A stretch of DNA of 64,000 bases from Calvatia gigantea (lineage: Eukaryota; Basidiomycota; Agaricomycetes; Agaricales; Lycoperdaceae). Below, piece after piece: positions 36,540-46,072 of the stretch (positions are counted from its first letter, which is position 1; each line of letters starts with the position of its first letter). The notes beneath the pieces were generated by a model. It was not told the origin of the DNA and did not search any database. It worked only from the letters and a program-made list of their open reading frames with translations. The stretch is from the NCBI GenBank assembly GCA_025093985.1, contig JACAAK010000012.1:1054001-1118000 (forward strand), written 5' to 3'. The translations under genes were made by a program, and so were the position numbers.

Positions 36540-36958
36540 CCAACCCATTCCCAGGTTATCGCGCGCGTATCCATCCCAAATCCCTCTTAACCTCCTTCCG
36601 AGGAAACGCGGCCCCACGTTACTTGTACCATCGCTAACTTAGTCATCCTCATTGTCATCGTCACCAAACCTGGCATGTCCAGCATACTCGCGATGACAAT
36701 CCTTGCACACCCCACCTCAAATCTCGTGCATACAGGCAAGACACCTGTAGATCCCACCATCCTCGCATCGTACATCCCCGTATCCACCAGACCCCACTCC
36801 CCTTCTGGATCTTCGTGGTCTGCAGGCGGTGGGGAAAGAACTGGGGTTGACGATGACGATGAAGTATGCACAAGCCCTGTAAGAACAAGAAGAAAAAAGA
36901 TATTGCGCCAGGGGCTTGAATTACGATTTAGGGCAATGGCAGGAGCGGTATGAGACAT
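36540..36958 (-). pseudogene. RING-gene fragment (CxxC region and linker)
   Basis: Minus-strand matches to the distal exon: GTATCCATCCCAAATCCCTC, the GARIVIASMLDMPG-type shadow frame, and DEDPEGEWGLVDTGMYDA in coding register. The zinc-ribbon cysteines are in decayed context, and both the acidic tail and the RING are absent. It lies tail to tail with lectin copy 2. Confidence 0.7.
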
Positions 36959-38040
36959 AGCCAGAGTAAATTACTTTAATCGGGATGATAGCACGGGTCA
37001 GGTCCGCACCTGAGATCGTAACTTCGGAAAAATCAAATAATACTACCCTCTTGTTGAGAGTCCACCCATGCGAACTCAGAGTCGTTCTTCAACAGTTTAA
37101 TAAACAGCCAGCCACAAGCCGTCTGTATTCCCTTTCGCCTCACCTTCTGAAATGCTTCAAGTGAAGAGTGCCAATATCGGGATCGAAGTAACACTGTTTG
37201 TCGCCCACCCAACTCCCACCACTACATTCCATACACCACATTCCACACTCAAAGTGCACACGAACGCGACCCATTACTGCTACAATGCGAAGTTCTACAT
37301 TGATCTAGCCTCTCTTATCCTAATCTCTCCTTCACTCTCATGGATATAGCCCAACGGGACGGGAGAAGGGGAGTAGGGGGGACCGGATAAAGAGACCAGA
37401 TAAAGAGAACAAAGACAATGGAGAGCGGCAGGATAGTAAATAAAATTTCACCCCGGCCGATTTTGGTTCCACGTCGCCAGTAGCGACCGAGTTGGGGAGT
37501 ATATGACACATCTTGGCCACCGATGTTGGCTATGAGGGCGGTCGCGATCCAGAGTGCCGAGAGCTTTAAACCCTTGGTGGGTGAGAAGAGATCAAGAAAA
37601 GGATCCCTATGATGAGACATAGCGCGAACTTCTTGGTCTCGGTAGAGGTGCTTGCCAGATTGACTAAAACAGAGCAGGGTTGGAAGATCAAAGTAAGACG
37701 TTCGCTTGCAGGGATTGTTCGTGCTTCTTACCCAACGTCCTCGCGCTCCGGCGCCTAATTCGACATCCGGAATACAGCTGTTAATGTCACCATTCTGATC
37801 ATGGGTTGCTCAGGGAAGTTGTTTGTGCCCCCTACCCAGCCTCATTGCATGCTAACTCTCGTCACAAGTGCTTTGGAAGGGAGAAGTGGAACCGCCACGA
37901 CGCCACCAATACTACAGTTCAGATGGGAAGTGAATGCTGCCGAAAGACAATAGCGGGACGAGCGGTAATGAGATTGTTCCAGACACGAAAAATGGAACCA
38001 CTCGTAATACTATCTGATACTACTGATACTGCGGTACAGA
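36945..38040 (+). repeat. Dispersed 1.1-kb repeat B, copy 1
   Basis: From AGCCAGAGTAAATT through ATGCTTCAAGTGAAGAGTGC and CACCCACCAAGGGTTTAAAG (read on the minus strand) to the GAATGC/CAGCTG promoter-like module near 37,765, this segment is matched in inverse orientation at 42440-43460. I estimate about 85% identity, with several indels. A minus-strand frame at 37315-37620 (LSALWIATALIANIGG, LFTILPLSIVFVLFIWSLY) looks like the remnant of a membrane-protein gene. The other copy has lost part of it. Confidence 0.7.
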
Positions 38041-38084
38041 CGGGGGGCAGCCAATCACCTAAGAATACTGAATAACCGGTCTTA

Positions 38085-38119
38085 TTAGAGGGGTACTACC
38101 ATAGCTGGTACCCCTCTAA
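38085..38119. repeat. Short inverted repeat (12-bp arms)
   Basis: TTAGAGGGGTAC at 38085-38096 and GTACCCCTCTAA at 38108-38119 are exact inverse complements around an 11-base loop. It lies between repeat B and the Harbinger element. Function unknown. Confidence 0.75.
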
Positions 38120-38251
38120 TTAGAGCGGTTTAGCCCTTTTCCCTCATAGGACAGAAATTGGGTCCAACTTAGCAAGAAAAACTTGTACGAGAAAGTACTC
38201 CATTGAGCGGCTACCGGCTAAGCTCCCGGATGCCGTTGTCCATGACACTTA

Positions 38252-38831
38252 GGGCCCGTTCGGGTCCCCAGCCTAGGCAGACTTGCCTGCGAAATTTGAG
38301 GCGTACGCCTTGATCCGGGAGCCTGAGCTTCAGAGGGTCGAAGCAGAGCCGAGGGTACCGTTCGGGTGACTCCAGCCCCAGTCAAGCCACGCCTAGTCCT
38401 GTCATTGGGCGCGACTATAACGTACTTCGAGTTCTGAAGGCCACTGGAGGCCTGCAACTCATTGGAGAGCTTTCGGAATACCCCTCGACTAACGCCCAGT
38501 TGTTGCTTGAAGCGAAAATGGTGCCCAGAAAATAGGTCAGCAAGCCACATTTCACCGGTCAAAGTAGAGGTGTGCTTTGGCTCAGGGACTTCGGGGGTTT
38601 CGAGGACTGCCATGACTGCTGCAAGGGCAGACAATGCTGCAGAAACCTGCCGTTTGCGTTGCGAATCGGCTGGATTGCTGCGGAGGACGACCATGACTGT
38701 ATAACCTGCACACCAGGCCGCACGCTGATGGGTCCCGAGGCCGTTTTCTCACGCTTGGCGCCATCCCATGCCCAAGCTTTGCGGTTGCTAAGCCGATCCG
38801 CTTGCTCGATGCCGGGGACCCGAACGGGCCC
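38252..38831 (-). mobile_element. PIF/Harbinger mini-element with 18-bp TIRs and TTA target duplication
   Basis: GGGCCCGTTCGGGTCCCC at 38252-38269 is exactly inverted at 38814-38831. The element is flanked by TTA on both sides (38249-38251 and 38832-38834), the target duplication typical of PIF/Harbinger transposons. The minus strand keeps the start of a transposase-like protein. Total length is 580 bp, so it is a deletion derivative that would depend on an autonomous partner. TIR perfection suggests a fairly recent insertion. Confidence 0.88.
38418..38704 (-). pseudogene. Truncated Harbinger-type transposase N-terminus
   Basis: The frame reads from MVVLRSNPADSQRKRQ to LTGEMWLADLFSGHHFRFKQ, then GVSRGVFRKLSNELQASSGL and QNSKYV. 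This is the N-terminal block seen before the DDE domain in fungal PIF/Harbinger-like transposases. Homology stops after SKYV, where the internal deletion of the element begins. No DDE residues remain. Confidence 0.75.
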
Positions 38832-38839
38832 TTAAAGCT

Positions 38840-39160
38840 TAAATGGGAACTCAAACCTCGTTAACTAGCGTAACCCCGTCGTCCCCTCCGGTCCTGGTCC
38901 CACCTCCCAAACCTGCATCTCAAACTTATTCCTCGGTCTAACAGGGCTCGTAAACCTCACACCAACTACCTTTAAGCTCCTCGGATGCCGTTCTGCCCAA
39001 CAGCTTGAACAATTGCCCGAGCGGCACAACCGAAAATCAACAATCCATGGAGAATTATCCCCCCACTTTGCTTGACGACAACGGAGTGGATGGCTGCGAT
39101 AGCTGAGCTGGTGACATCAAAAAAACACCAGTCATTGAGATAGGTGCGGCGCCAGGGAAG
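38840..39160. other. Gene-free stretch between Harbinger element and RING copy 2
   Basis: About 320 bp. A segment near 38,970 (AAGCTCCTCGGATGCCGTTC) resembles the sequence just left of the Harbinger element (38,220), suggesting a small local duplication. Nothing else is recognised. Confidence 0.45.
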
Positions 39161-39165
39161 ACACT

Positions 39166-40863
39166 TATGAAAAAGCCGAAAATGACACGCCCTGACTATC
39201 CCACCTCCGACAATCACTCACTTGCCAAATTGGATCTACTCTACAAACCCTATGCGCTCTCTCCTTTCCTGCTACTTTGTTTCGTATGCCGGCCTACCAG
39301 CATCCAGAACAACAACTCCAACCCCAACGCCGCCAACACTAACCCAGTGACCGAACCAGACGACATCACACATTTGCTCAAACAGCCAAGCCGTGCTCTG
39401 TGGCGCATTTTTGTGAAACCATAAATCCTGGCCACTCCGCTGTGCCGCAATTCTCGAACGACCAGCCGAGATTTGGTCCATCAAAAGTATGGTGGTTCAC
39501 CTATGTAATCAAGAGTAAACTCGTCGAACCACCATCTACACCACTGCCTTCCGCCGCTGAAACGTCTAATGCCAATGGAAGGAATCACTGTAATGACCCT
39601 CGGCACAACATTTTCGGGAAACAGCGCTTGCGCGAATTTTGTCAACGCCGTGTCTTTCCGCTGCCACCTGCGAGCCACGAAGGCCCAGATGGGAGGAGAT
39701 TGAGGTCTAGCGGATACGGGGTGTACGATACGGAAGATGGCGGGATCTACAGGTGCCTTGATTGTATGCACGAGATATGGGGTGGGGTGTGCACGAATTG
39801 TGATTGCCAGTATGCCGGACATGCCAGGTCTGATGACGATGACGATGAGGACGACTTTAATGATGGAAGTGTAGGGCCGGGTTTCCTCGGAAGGAGGTTG
39901 AGAGAGATCTGGGACGGATATGCGCGTGATAATCCGGGAATGGGTTGGCCCGTAGATTCCGAGGATGGTGTCGACGATGACGATGATGCTGACGGTGATG
40001 TTGATGTTGACATGTTATAAGGACAGCCTTTTGGCGGGATAGACCCAATGGATGACGGGAGTATGTCGGGGGAGGGCAGTGTGCTGGGAGACACGGAGGA
40101 AGCAAGGTTCACGTCAAGCTCCTCGGAAGACGGCGACGACAGTGAACATAGTTGGAGCAGCGATGGCGAAAAGAAGGAACGTGATGCTTTACCTGGCCAC
40201 CAGATTGATGTGATCGACATGATTTACGACGTCCCGCATTGGCCCTTTGGTCAAAGGCTCCCACTCCGAGAACCTGGTGGTGTAGCACGCACCGAAGAAG
40301 TTGACGATGCCGAAGAAGAAGAAGAAGATGCAGATGCAGAAGTAGAAGCAGAAGCATTTCATTCTGGCTCTGATTCCTACTCATATTCCCATCCAAACTC
40401 TGAGGAAGAGGATGAAGAGGGCTACAAAGACAGCTTCATAGACGACGACGAAGAGGACGGCGCCACCGGACACGATTCCCACAAGCGAAACAGGAGACGA
40501 CAAGGCCAAGATATAGACTTGATCGACAGTGAAGATGATGACGATGGAAACAACCATCGAACGATCGCCTTGGCGAGGAGGTTGGGAGGAGGGATGAGAT
40601 TAGGTGTCCCCCGAGATCCTGGAGATGATAACGAAGACGATGGTCATGATGCTGGCCATCGTCGCCACCAGGTTGTAGTCCGCGCAACCCATCGTCAGGT
40701 TGTGCACGAAGAGCCGAGCGACGATGACCAAAAGGAGGACGAAGAAGCAATCAGACCTGCAGGAAGAAGGCGAAGGAATCCTAGGTGCAACGGCGCAGCG
40801 GCCTTTCATAAGGCGCTGTTTGAGGGCGAGGAGGATGAAACTCGTTCCGCAGAACTTGTATAG
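39166..40863 (+). pseudogene. RING-gene copy 2: RING destroyed, acidic tail open
   Basis: It aligns with the intact gene from LAKLDLLYKPYALSP onward. Small deletions removed the first Cys pair and the CGH of the RING, a frame change interrupts it near 39,420, and CPLC has become a Trp-containing stretch. The later part is well kept: IYRCLDCMHEIWGGVCTNC (zinc-ribbon-like), then DDDDDEDD, RRLREIWDGYARDNPGMGWP and VDVDML with a stop at 40018. A long acidic frame (40048-40863) then runs from MDDGSMSGEGSVLGD through VIDMIYDVPHWPFGQRLPLRE to FEGEEDETRSAELV. It is tail to tail with lectin copy 3. It is the mirror partner of the intact gene at 46-47.7 kb. Confidence 0.8.
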
Positions 40864-41143
40864 GATAGATTGTCGCGATCTGCGAGTGTAGAATTAGGAT
40901 GTGATCCCATGTTGGATTTCCCAACTGACTAAATGTGTTTATGAGTGTGGGTCCAAGTGGGTCCCCGAGAGAAATAAGCACCAGTGCTTATCAGTGACTA
41001 CTTGCGCCACATCAACCCAACTCAACGTTTTCACCCCAGAACGGTTAAAAAACACACCGACATACAAATTCAATTCACTTGCACCGAATCGCACATACAT
41101 TCAAACATAAACACTTGACTAGCCGTATTCCACTCCCACCACC

Positions 41144-41623
41144 TCAACCCTTGATCCTAACCTCAGCATTCAATACACCCGCACCAGGAATAACAATGAT
41201 AGTGATGGTCTCCGTGGTGAAAGGATGGACCATCTCAAAGACATTCCTCTGGGTCCAGAACTCGCCCTCCACATTCCATTCCCCTGCGCCATAAAAATTC
41301 GGGAGCACATTGACTGCAGTCTGCCCGACCGGTATGTTTCCAGCGACACCAATCCACATTCGGTCATTTTGGTTCCAATACCCGAAGGCAATGATGTAAC
41401 CGACTTCATTGACACCGACCCGCCTGATGCGAAGCGCACCAGAGGCACCGACAATCCCGTCTTCGGAGGCGAACCTCCAGACGGTTTTACCATCCCGGTC
41501 ATTGCGGTCCCAGTTTCCACTGGCACCTTGAGCACCCGGGTCGTTGAAGACGACATTTCCGGTGACTTCGCGAGGCTGGGCGGTCAGGTTGTTGAGGGTG
41601 ACATTGAAGGGGAGGGCTGCCAT
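41144..41623 (-). CDS. Fruit-body-lectin-like beta-sandwich protein, copy 3
   Basis: A 159-codon single-exon frame, MAALPFNVTLNNLTAQPREV to LNAEVRIKG. Core pattern: IVGASGALRIRRVGVNEVGYIIAFGYWNQNDRMWIGVAG, VLPNFYGAGEWNVEG. The first 47 bases are identical to copy 4, and the rest has diverged (roughly three quarters of residues shared). A TATA box lies at 41749-41756 on the minus strand. There is no signal peptide. It faces RING copy 2 at its 3' end and diverges from copy 4. The family call is inferred from motif resemblance to fungal fruit-body lectins. Confidence 0.72.
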   Translation of the reverse strand: MAALPFNVTLNNLTAQPREVTGNVVFNDPGAQGASGNWDRNDRDGKTVWRFASEDGIVGASGALRIRRVGVNEVGYIIAFGYWNQNDRMWIGVAGNIPVGQTAVNVLPNFYGAGEWNVEGEFWTQRNVFEMVHPFTTETITIIVIPGAGVLNAEVRIKG

Positions 41624-42171
41624 GATTTAGATCCTGTCAGTCGGGATGGTCAGCAATGGGCTCAGTGGGAGGGAGGCGAGGAGGGGACTGACTGTTCTGA
41701 AAGTAATACCCAGATAGGTCTGGCTTTTTGAGGGAGACCATACCATCCCTTTTATACATTTTGAACCTGCGAGCACAGCGGCGAATACGAGGTGTGCAAC
41801 ACCCACCTCAACGTACTGAATGCAGCTGCTATCGCCCCATCATTCTGCTCACGTATTGCCCACAGGGATTGTTTCGTGCTTCTTACTCAACGTCCTCGTG
41901 CTCCAGCGCCGACTTCGACGTCCGGAATGCAGCTGTCAGCGTTATCATTCTGATCATGAATTGCTTACGGAGATTGTTTGTGCCCCCTACCCAGCCTTGC
42001 ATTTGAGGTGTAAACTACTCCCGCCACAGGTGCTTCGGAAGGGAGAAGTGGAACCGCCACGACGCCACCAACACCACAGTGCAGATGGAAAGTGAATGCT
42101 GCCGAAGACAAAATCAGGGACAGGCGGTAATGAGATTGTTCCAGACACGAAAAATGGAACCATCGTGATAC
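41577..42171. repeat. Inverted-repeat arm 1 over lectin copy 3 promoter
   Basis: 595 bp matching 43954-44548 in inverse orientation with essentially one mismatch found by eye (T at about 41,728 against A). It covers the first 47 coding bases, the 5' UTR, the TATA box and two ~107-bp upstream modules (ACGTACTGAATGCAGCTG at 41811 and ACGTCCGGAATGCAGCTG at 41918). It ends in the GTGATAC at 42165-42171. Confidence 0.9.
41749..41756 (-). promoter_or_regulatory. TATA box of lectin copy 3
   Basis: TATAAAAG read on the minus strand, about 126 bp upstream of the ATG, at the same place as in copies 1 and 4. Confidence 0.7.
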
Positions 42172-42439
42172 TACTGGTATCACGGACGGGAGGTAAACGG
42201 AGGTTCTTGTGACGACTTGGCTGCGCTTAATATACTTGTGGTTTATTGATTTATTGACTATCTTATCGTATATCGTATATCCTACAACATATGCATCTGG
42301 GCCGTGAAGTCAATTGCACCTAAATCACCGGGATTTGGCCTGATTTGGCGGGGATACTTGGGTTCGTCGTTGGGAACTACGTTGGTACCCTCTCGTCCGG
42401 ATGTCACCTTCCTGATTTGGGCTCTGCGACCCTCTGGCC

Positions 42440-43460
42440 CAGACTGGCTACCCTCCGTGACCCTGTCTGGACTGTAGTATCTGTATTATCATAATGGTTC
42501 CATACTTCGTGTGTGGAACATTTTCGTTACTGCTCGCCCCTGATTTTGTCTTTCGGCAGCACTCACTTCCCATCTGCACTGTAGTATTGGTGACGTCGTG
42601 GCGGTTCCACTTCTCCCTTCTTGTGGCGAGAGTAGCAATGAGTCTGCGTAGAGGGCATAAACAATTTCCGTGAACAATTCATGATCAGAATGATAACACT
42701 GACAGCTGCATCCCGGGCGTCGAAGTCGGTGCTGGAGCGTTAGGACGCTGGGTAAGAAGCATGAACAGACGCCGTGAGGGAATGCCTTACTTTGATCTTC
42801 CCACCCCCACTCGGTTTTAGTCAATCTGGCAGGCACCTCCACCCCGACCAAGAAGTTCACGCTATTTTTTATCATAGGGATCTGATCCCTTCTCACCCAC
42901 CAAGGGTTTAAAGCTCTCAGCACTCTGGATCGCAACCGCCCTCACAGCCAAAATCTGCCAGGGGTGAAATTTTATTTACTATCCTGCCATTCTCCGTTAT
43001 CTTCGTTCTCTTTATCTGGTCCTTCCTACTCCTCCTCTCCAGTCCTGTTCTGCCATATCCCTGAGAGTGAAGGAGAGATTGGGATAGGAGAGACCAGACC
43101 AATGTAGAACTTCGCATTGTAACAGTAATGGGTCGCGTTTTTGTGCGCTTTGAGTGTGGACTGCGGTGCATGGAACGTAGTGGTGGGAGTTGGGTAGGCG
43201 ACAAATAGTGTTACTTTGATCCCGATATTGGCACTCTTCACTTGGAGCATTTCAGAAGGTGAGGCGAAAGGGATACAGATGGCTCGTGGCTGGCTGTTCA
43301 TCAAACTGTTGAGGAGCGACTCTGAGTTCGCTTGGGTGGACCCTCAACAAGAGGGTGGTATCATTTGACTTTTCCGAAGTTACGATCTCAGGCGCGGACC
43401 TGACCCCTGCTGTCATCCCGGTTGAGGCAATTTACTCTGGCTATGTCTCATGCCGCTCCT
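42440..43460 (-). repeat. Dispersed repeat B, copy 2 (centre of the younger palindrome)
   Basis: Inverse counterpart of 36945-38040. Shared landmarks are the CTCTGGCTATGTCTCATGCC end, the ATGCTTCAAGTG-like ATGCTCCAAGTGAAGAGTGC, the TTTATTTACTATCCTGCC stretch and a promoter-like module near 42,710 (CAGCTGCATCCCGGGCGTCG). The membrane-protein remnant is partly deleted relative to copy 1. Confidence 0.7.
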
Positions 43461-43953
43461 GGAGTAATTAATGAACGAACGCACTGGTGGACTGTATTAA
43501 TGGATAACCATCCGTAGCGTTTAGGAGCTCAGATTATTTTCTATACCTTATCCAATTTGAGCATTCGCCAAGTAAGATCTAGTTTCCAGAAGCAGTGATC
43601 ATAGCACAGAATTACAGGAAGGAGGAGTGCAGGGGAAATGCGACAACCAAGTGACTTCCAGTTAATAACTATACGGGTGAAGAAAGCCATAACGTTCAGT
43701 GAATATTCACAAGTCAGCGAAAATCACGGAGAACCCGATAATCTTGCAGGGGGTGGTCCGGGTACTGAAGGTAGGCATCAGCGGAGTCTAGGCCCAGAAT
43801 TTGGGAGGGTGCGCTTGCAGAGAGGAAACGGCAACAAGTAGATAAGATGAATGCACAATTTGATCTCCGTCAATGCTGTCAGACCTCACCTAATTTTCTG
43901 CGGATTGGGGTGTCAGTGTCGTTTACCAGCGTTTACCCCCTATGGTATCAGTG
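43461..43953. other. Gene-free spacer between repeat B and inverted-repeat arm 2
   Basis: About 490 bp with a 67-codon frame (43638-43841) of no recognisable content. No repeat match was found by eye elsewhere in the window. Confidence 0.45.
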
Positions 43954-44548
43954 GTATCACGATGGTTCCATTTTTCGTGTCTGGAACAATCTCATTACCG
44001 CCTGTCCCTGATTTTGTCTTCGGCAGCATTCACTTTCCATCTGCACTGTGGTGTTGGTGGCGTCGTGGCGGTTCCACTTCTCCCTTCCGAAGCACCTGTG
44101 GCGGGAGTAGTTTACACCTCAAATGCAAGGCTGGGTAGGGGGCACAAACAATCTCCGTAAGCAATTCATGATCAGAATGATAACGCTGACAGCTGCATTC
44201 CGGACGTCGAAGTCGGCGCTGGAGCACGAGGACGTTGAGTAAGAAGCACGAAACAATCCCTGTGGGCAATACGTGAGCAGAATGATGGGGCGATAGCAGC
44301 TGCATTCAGTACGTTGAGGTGGGTGTTGCACACCTCGTATTCGCCGCTGTGCTCGCAGGTTCAAAATGTATAAAAGGGATGGTATGGTCTCCCTCAAATA
44401 GCCAGACCTATCTGGGTATTACTTTCAGAACAGTCAGTCCCCTCCTCGCCTCCCTCCCACTGAGCCCATTGCTGACCATCCCGACTGACAGGATCTAAAT
44501 CATGGCAGCCCTCCCCTTCAATGTCACCCTCAACAACCTGACCGCCCA
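43954..44548. repeat. Inverted-repeat arm 2 over lectin copy 4 promoter
   Basis: Inverse match of 41577-42171, about 99.8% by eye. Positions pair so that the two coordinates add to 86125. It carries the same TATA box, upstream modules and first 47 coding bases. The spacer between arms is 1,782 bp. Confidence 0.9.
44369..44376 (+). promoter_or_regulatory. TATA box of lectin copy 4
   Basis: TATAAAAG about 126 bp before the ATG at 44502. Downstream, a CCAGACCTATCTGGG stretch and GACTGACAG/GATCTAAATC just before the ATG suggest a 5' UTR intron acceptor. Confidence 0.7.
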
Positions 44549-44981
44549 TCCTCGTCAAGTCACAGAAAGTGTCGTCTTCAACGACCCAGGTGCTCCAGAT
44601 GCCAATGGAAACTGGGAGAACAATGTCCGGGATGGTAGAGCTGTCTGGAGCTTTGTCTCCAATGGCGGGGCTGTCGGTGCCTCTGGTGCGCTTCGCATCA
44701 AACGGGTCGGTTCAAATCAGGTCGGTTACGTCGTTGCCTTTGGGCATTGGAACCAAAATAACCAAATGTGGATTGGTGTCGCGGGAGACGTATTGGTCGG
44801 GCAGACTGCAGCCGTTGTACTCCCGAATTTTTATGGCGCAGGGGTATGGAACGCGGACGGCCAGTTCTGGAGCCAGGATAATGTCTTCCAGATTGTTCAT
44901 CCTGGAACCTTGGAGACCATCACTATCACTGTCATTCCTGGTGCGGGTGCGTTGAATGCTGAGGTTGAAATCAGGGGTTGA
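44502..44981 (+). CDS. Fruit-body-lectin-like beta-sandwich protein, copy 4
   Basis: 159 codons, MAALPFNVTLNNLTAHPRQV to LNAEVEIRG, single exon. Shared core: AVGASGALRIKRVGSNQVGYVVAFGHWNQNNQMWIGVAG and VLPNFYGAGVWNADGQFWSQ. It lacks a signal peptide and transmembrane segments. Head to head with copy 3 through the nearly identical inverted promoter arms, and tail to tail with the best-preserved RING gene. Promoter identity implies similar expression of copies 3 and 4. Sugar specificity or defence function is not visible in the sequence. Confidence 0.72.
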   Translation: MAALPFNVTLNNLTAHPRQVTESVVFNDPGAPDANGNWENNVRDGRAVWSFVSNGGAVGASGALRIKRVGSNQVGYVVAFGHWNQNNQMWIGVAGDVLVGQTAAVVLPNFYGAGVWNADGQFWSQDNVFQIVHPGTLETITITVIPGAGALNAEVEIRG

Positions 44982-45305
44982 GGTGGTGGGAGTGGAATAT
45001 GACTAGTCAAGTGTTTGTATTTGAATGTATGTGCGACTCGGTGCAAGTGAATTGAATTTGTATGTCAGCGTGTTTTTTAATCGTTCCGGGGTGAAAACGT
45101 TGAGTTGGGTTGATACGGCGCAAGTAGTCACTAACAAGTATTTCTGTTGGCACCCACTTGCGCCGACACGCATAAACAGATTTCGTCATCATCAGGCTTC
45201 TTGATCTGAAGTCCAACAGATGGAATCACATTCTAATTCTCACATTCTAATTTTACACTCGCAGATTGCGACAATCTATCCTATGCAAGTTCTACGGAAC
45301 GAGTC

Positions 45306-46072
45306 TCACTCATCCTCCTCGTCCTCAAACAGCGCCCTATGGAAAGCCGCAGCTCCGTTGCGTCTAAGGTTTCTCCACCTTCTTCCCGCAGGTCTAATAG
45401 CCTCTTCCTCCTCCTGGTCATCATCGCTCGGCTCTCCATGTACAACCCCATGGTGGGCTGTACGAACCGCTCCCTGGTGGCGACGGCGGCCAGCATTGTG
45501 ACCGTCGTCTTCGCTATCATCTCCAGGATCTCGGGGGACACCAAACCTGATCCCTCCTCCCAGCCTCCTAGCCAACGCGATCGTTCGATAATTGTTTCCA
45601 TCGTCATCATCTTCACTGTCGATCAAGTCTATATCTTGGCCTTGTCTCCTGTTTCGCTTGTGTGTATCATGTACGTTGACGTCATCCTCTTCGTCGTCGT
45701 CTATGAAGCTGTCTTCGTAGCCCTCTTCATCCTCTTCCTCAGAGTTTGGATGGGAATGTGAGTGGGAATCAGGAGCCAGAATGAAATGCTTCTGCTTCTG
45801 CATCTTCTTCTTCCTCAGCATCGTCAACTTCTTCGATGTGTGCTACACCGCCAGGTTCTCGAAGTGGGAGCCTTTGACCAAAGGGCCAATGGGGAACGTC
45901 GTGAATCATGTCGATCACATCAATCTGGTGGCCAGGTAAGGCATCATGTTCATCCTCTTCGCCATCGCTGCTCCAACTATGTTCACTGTCTTCGCCGTCT
46001 TCCGAGGAGCTTGACGTGAACCTTGCTGCCTCCGTGTCTCCCAATACACTGCCCTCCCCCGACATACTCCCG
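45306..46072 (-). pseudogene. Out-of-frame acidic tail of the main RING gene
   Basis: Directly 3' of the RING gene stop, the sequence continues to encode the acidic tail kept open in copy 2. It is in two shifted frames: MSGEGSVLGDTEAARF to AEAFHSGS (46065-45769), and HPNSEEEDEEGYEDSFIDDDE to ALFEDEEDE (to 45306). Comparison shows single extra bases near 46,075 (GACCTGACGGACTGACGG against GACCCAATGGATGACGG in copy 2) and near 45,772 (GGCTCCTGATT against GGCTCTGATT). The protein is thus truncated unless these are sequence errors. Confidence 0.7.

Noticed and set aside
39481..40750. Long antisense frames opposite the acidic RING tail
   Set aside because: The Asp/Glu-rich coding strand produces Ser/Leu-rich antisense frames by composition alone.
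41728..42183. Several open frames of 70-92 codons, identical in 44,030-44,397
   Set aside because: They lie in the inverted promoter arms, and their identity comes from the repeat. They cross the TATA box and modules, so they are not genes.
42489..43304. 148- and 95-codon frames on the minus strand in the palindrome centre
   Set aside because: They cross repeat B and a promoter-like module, and the partner copy at 36.9-38.0 kb does not keep the frames.
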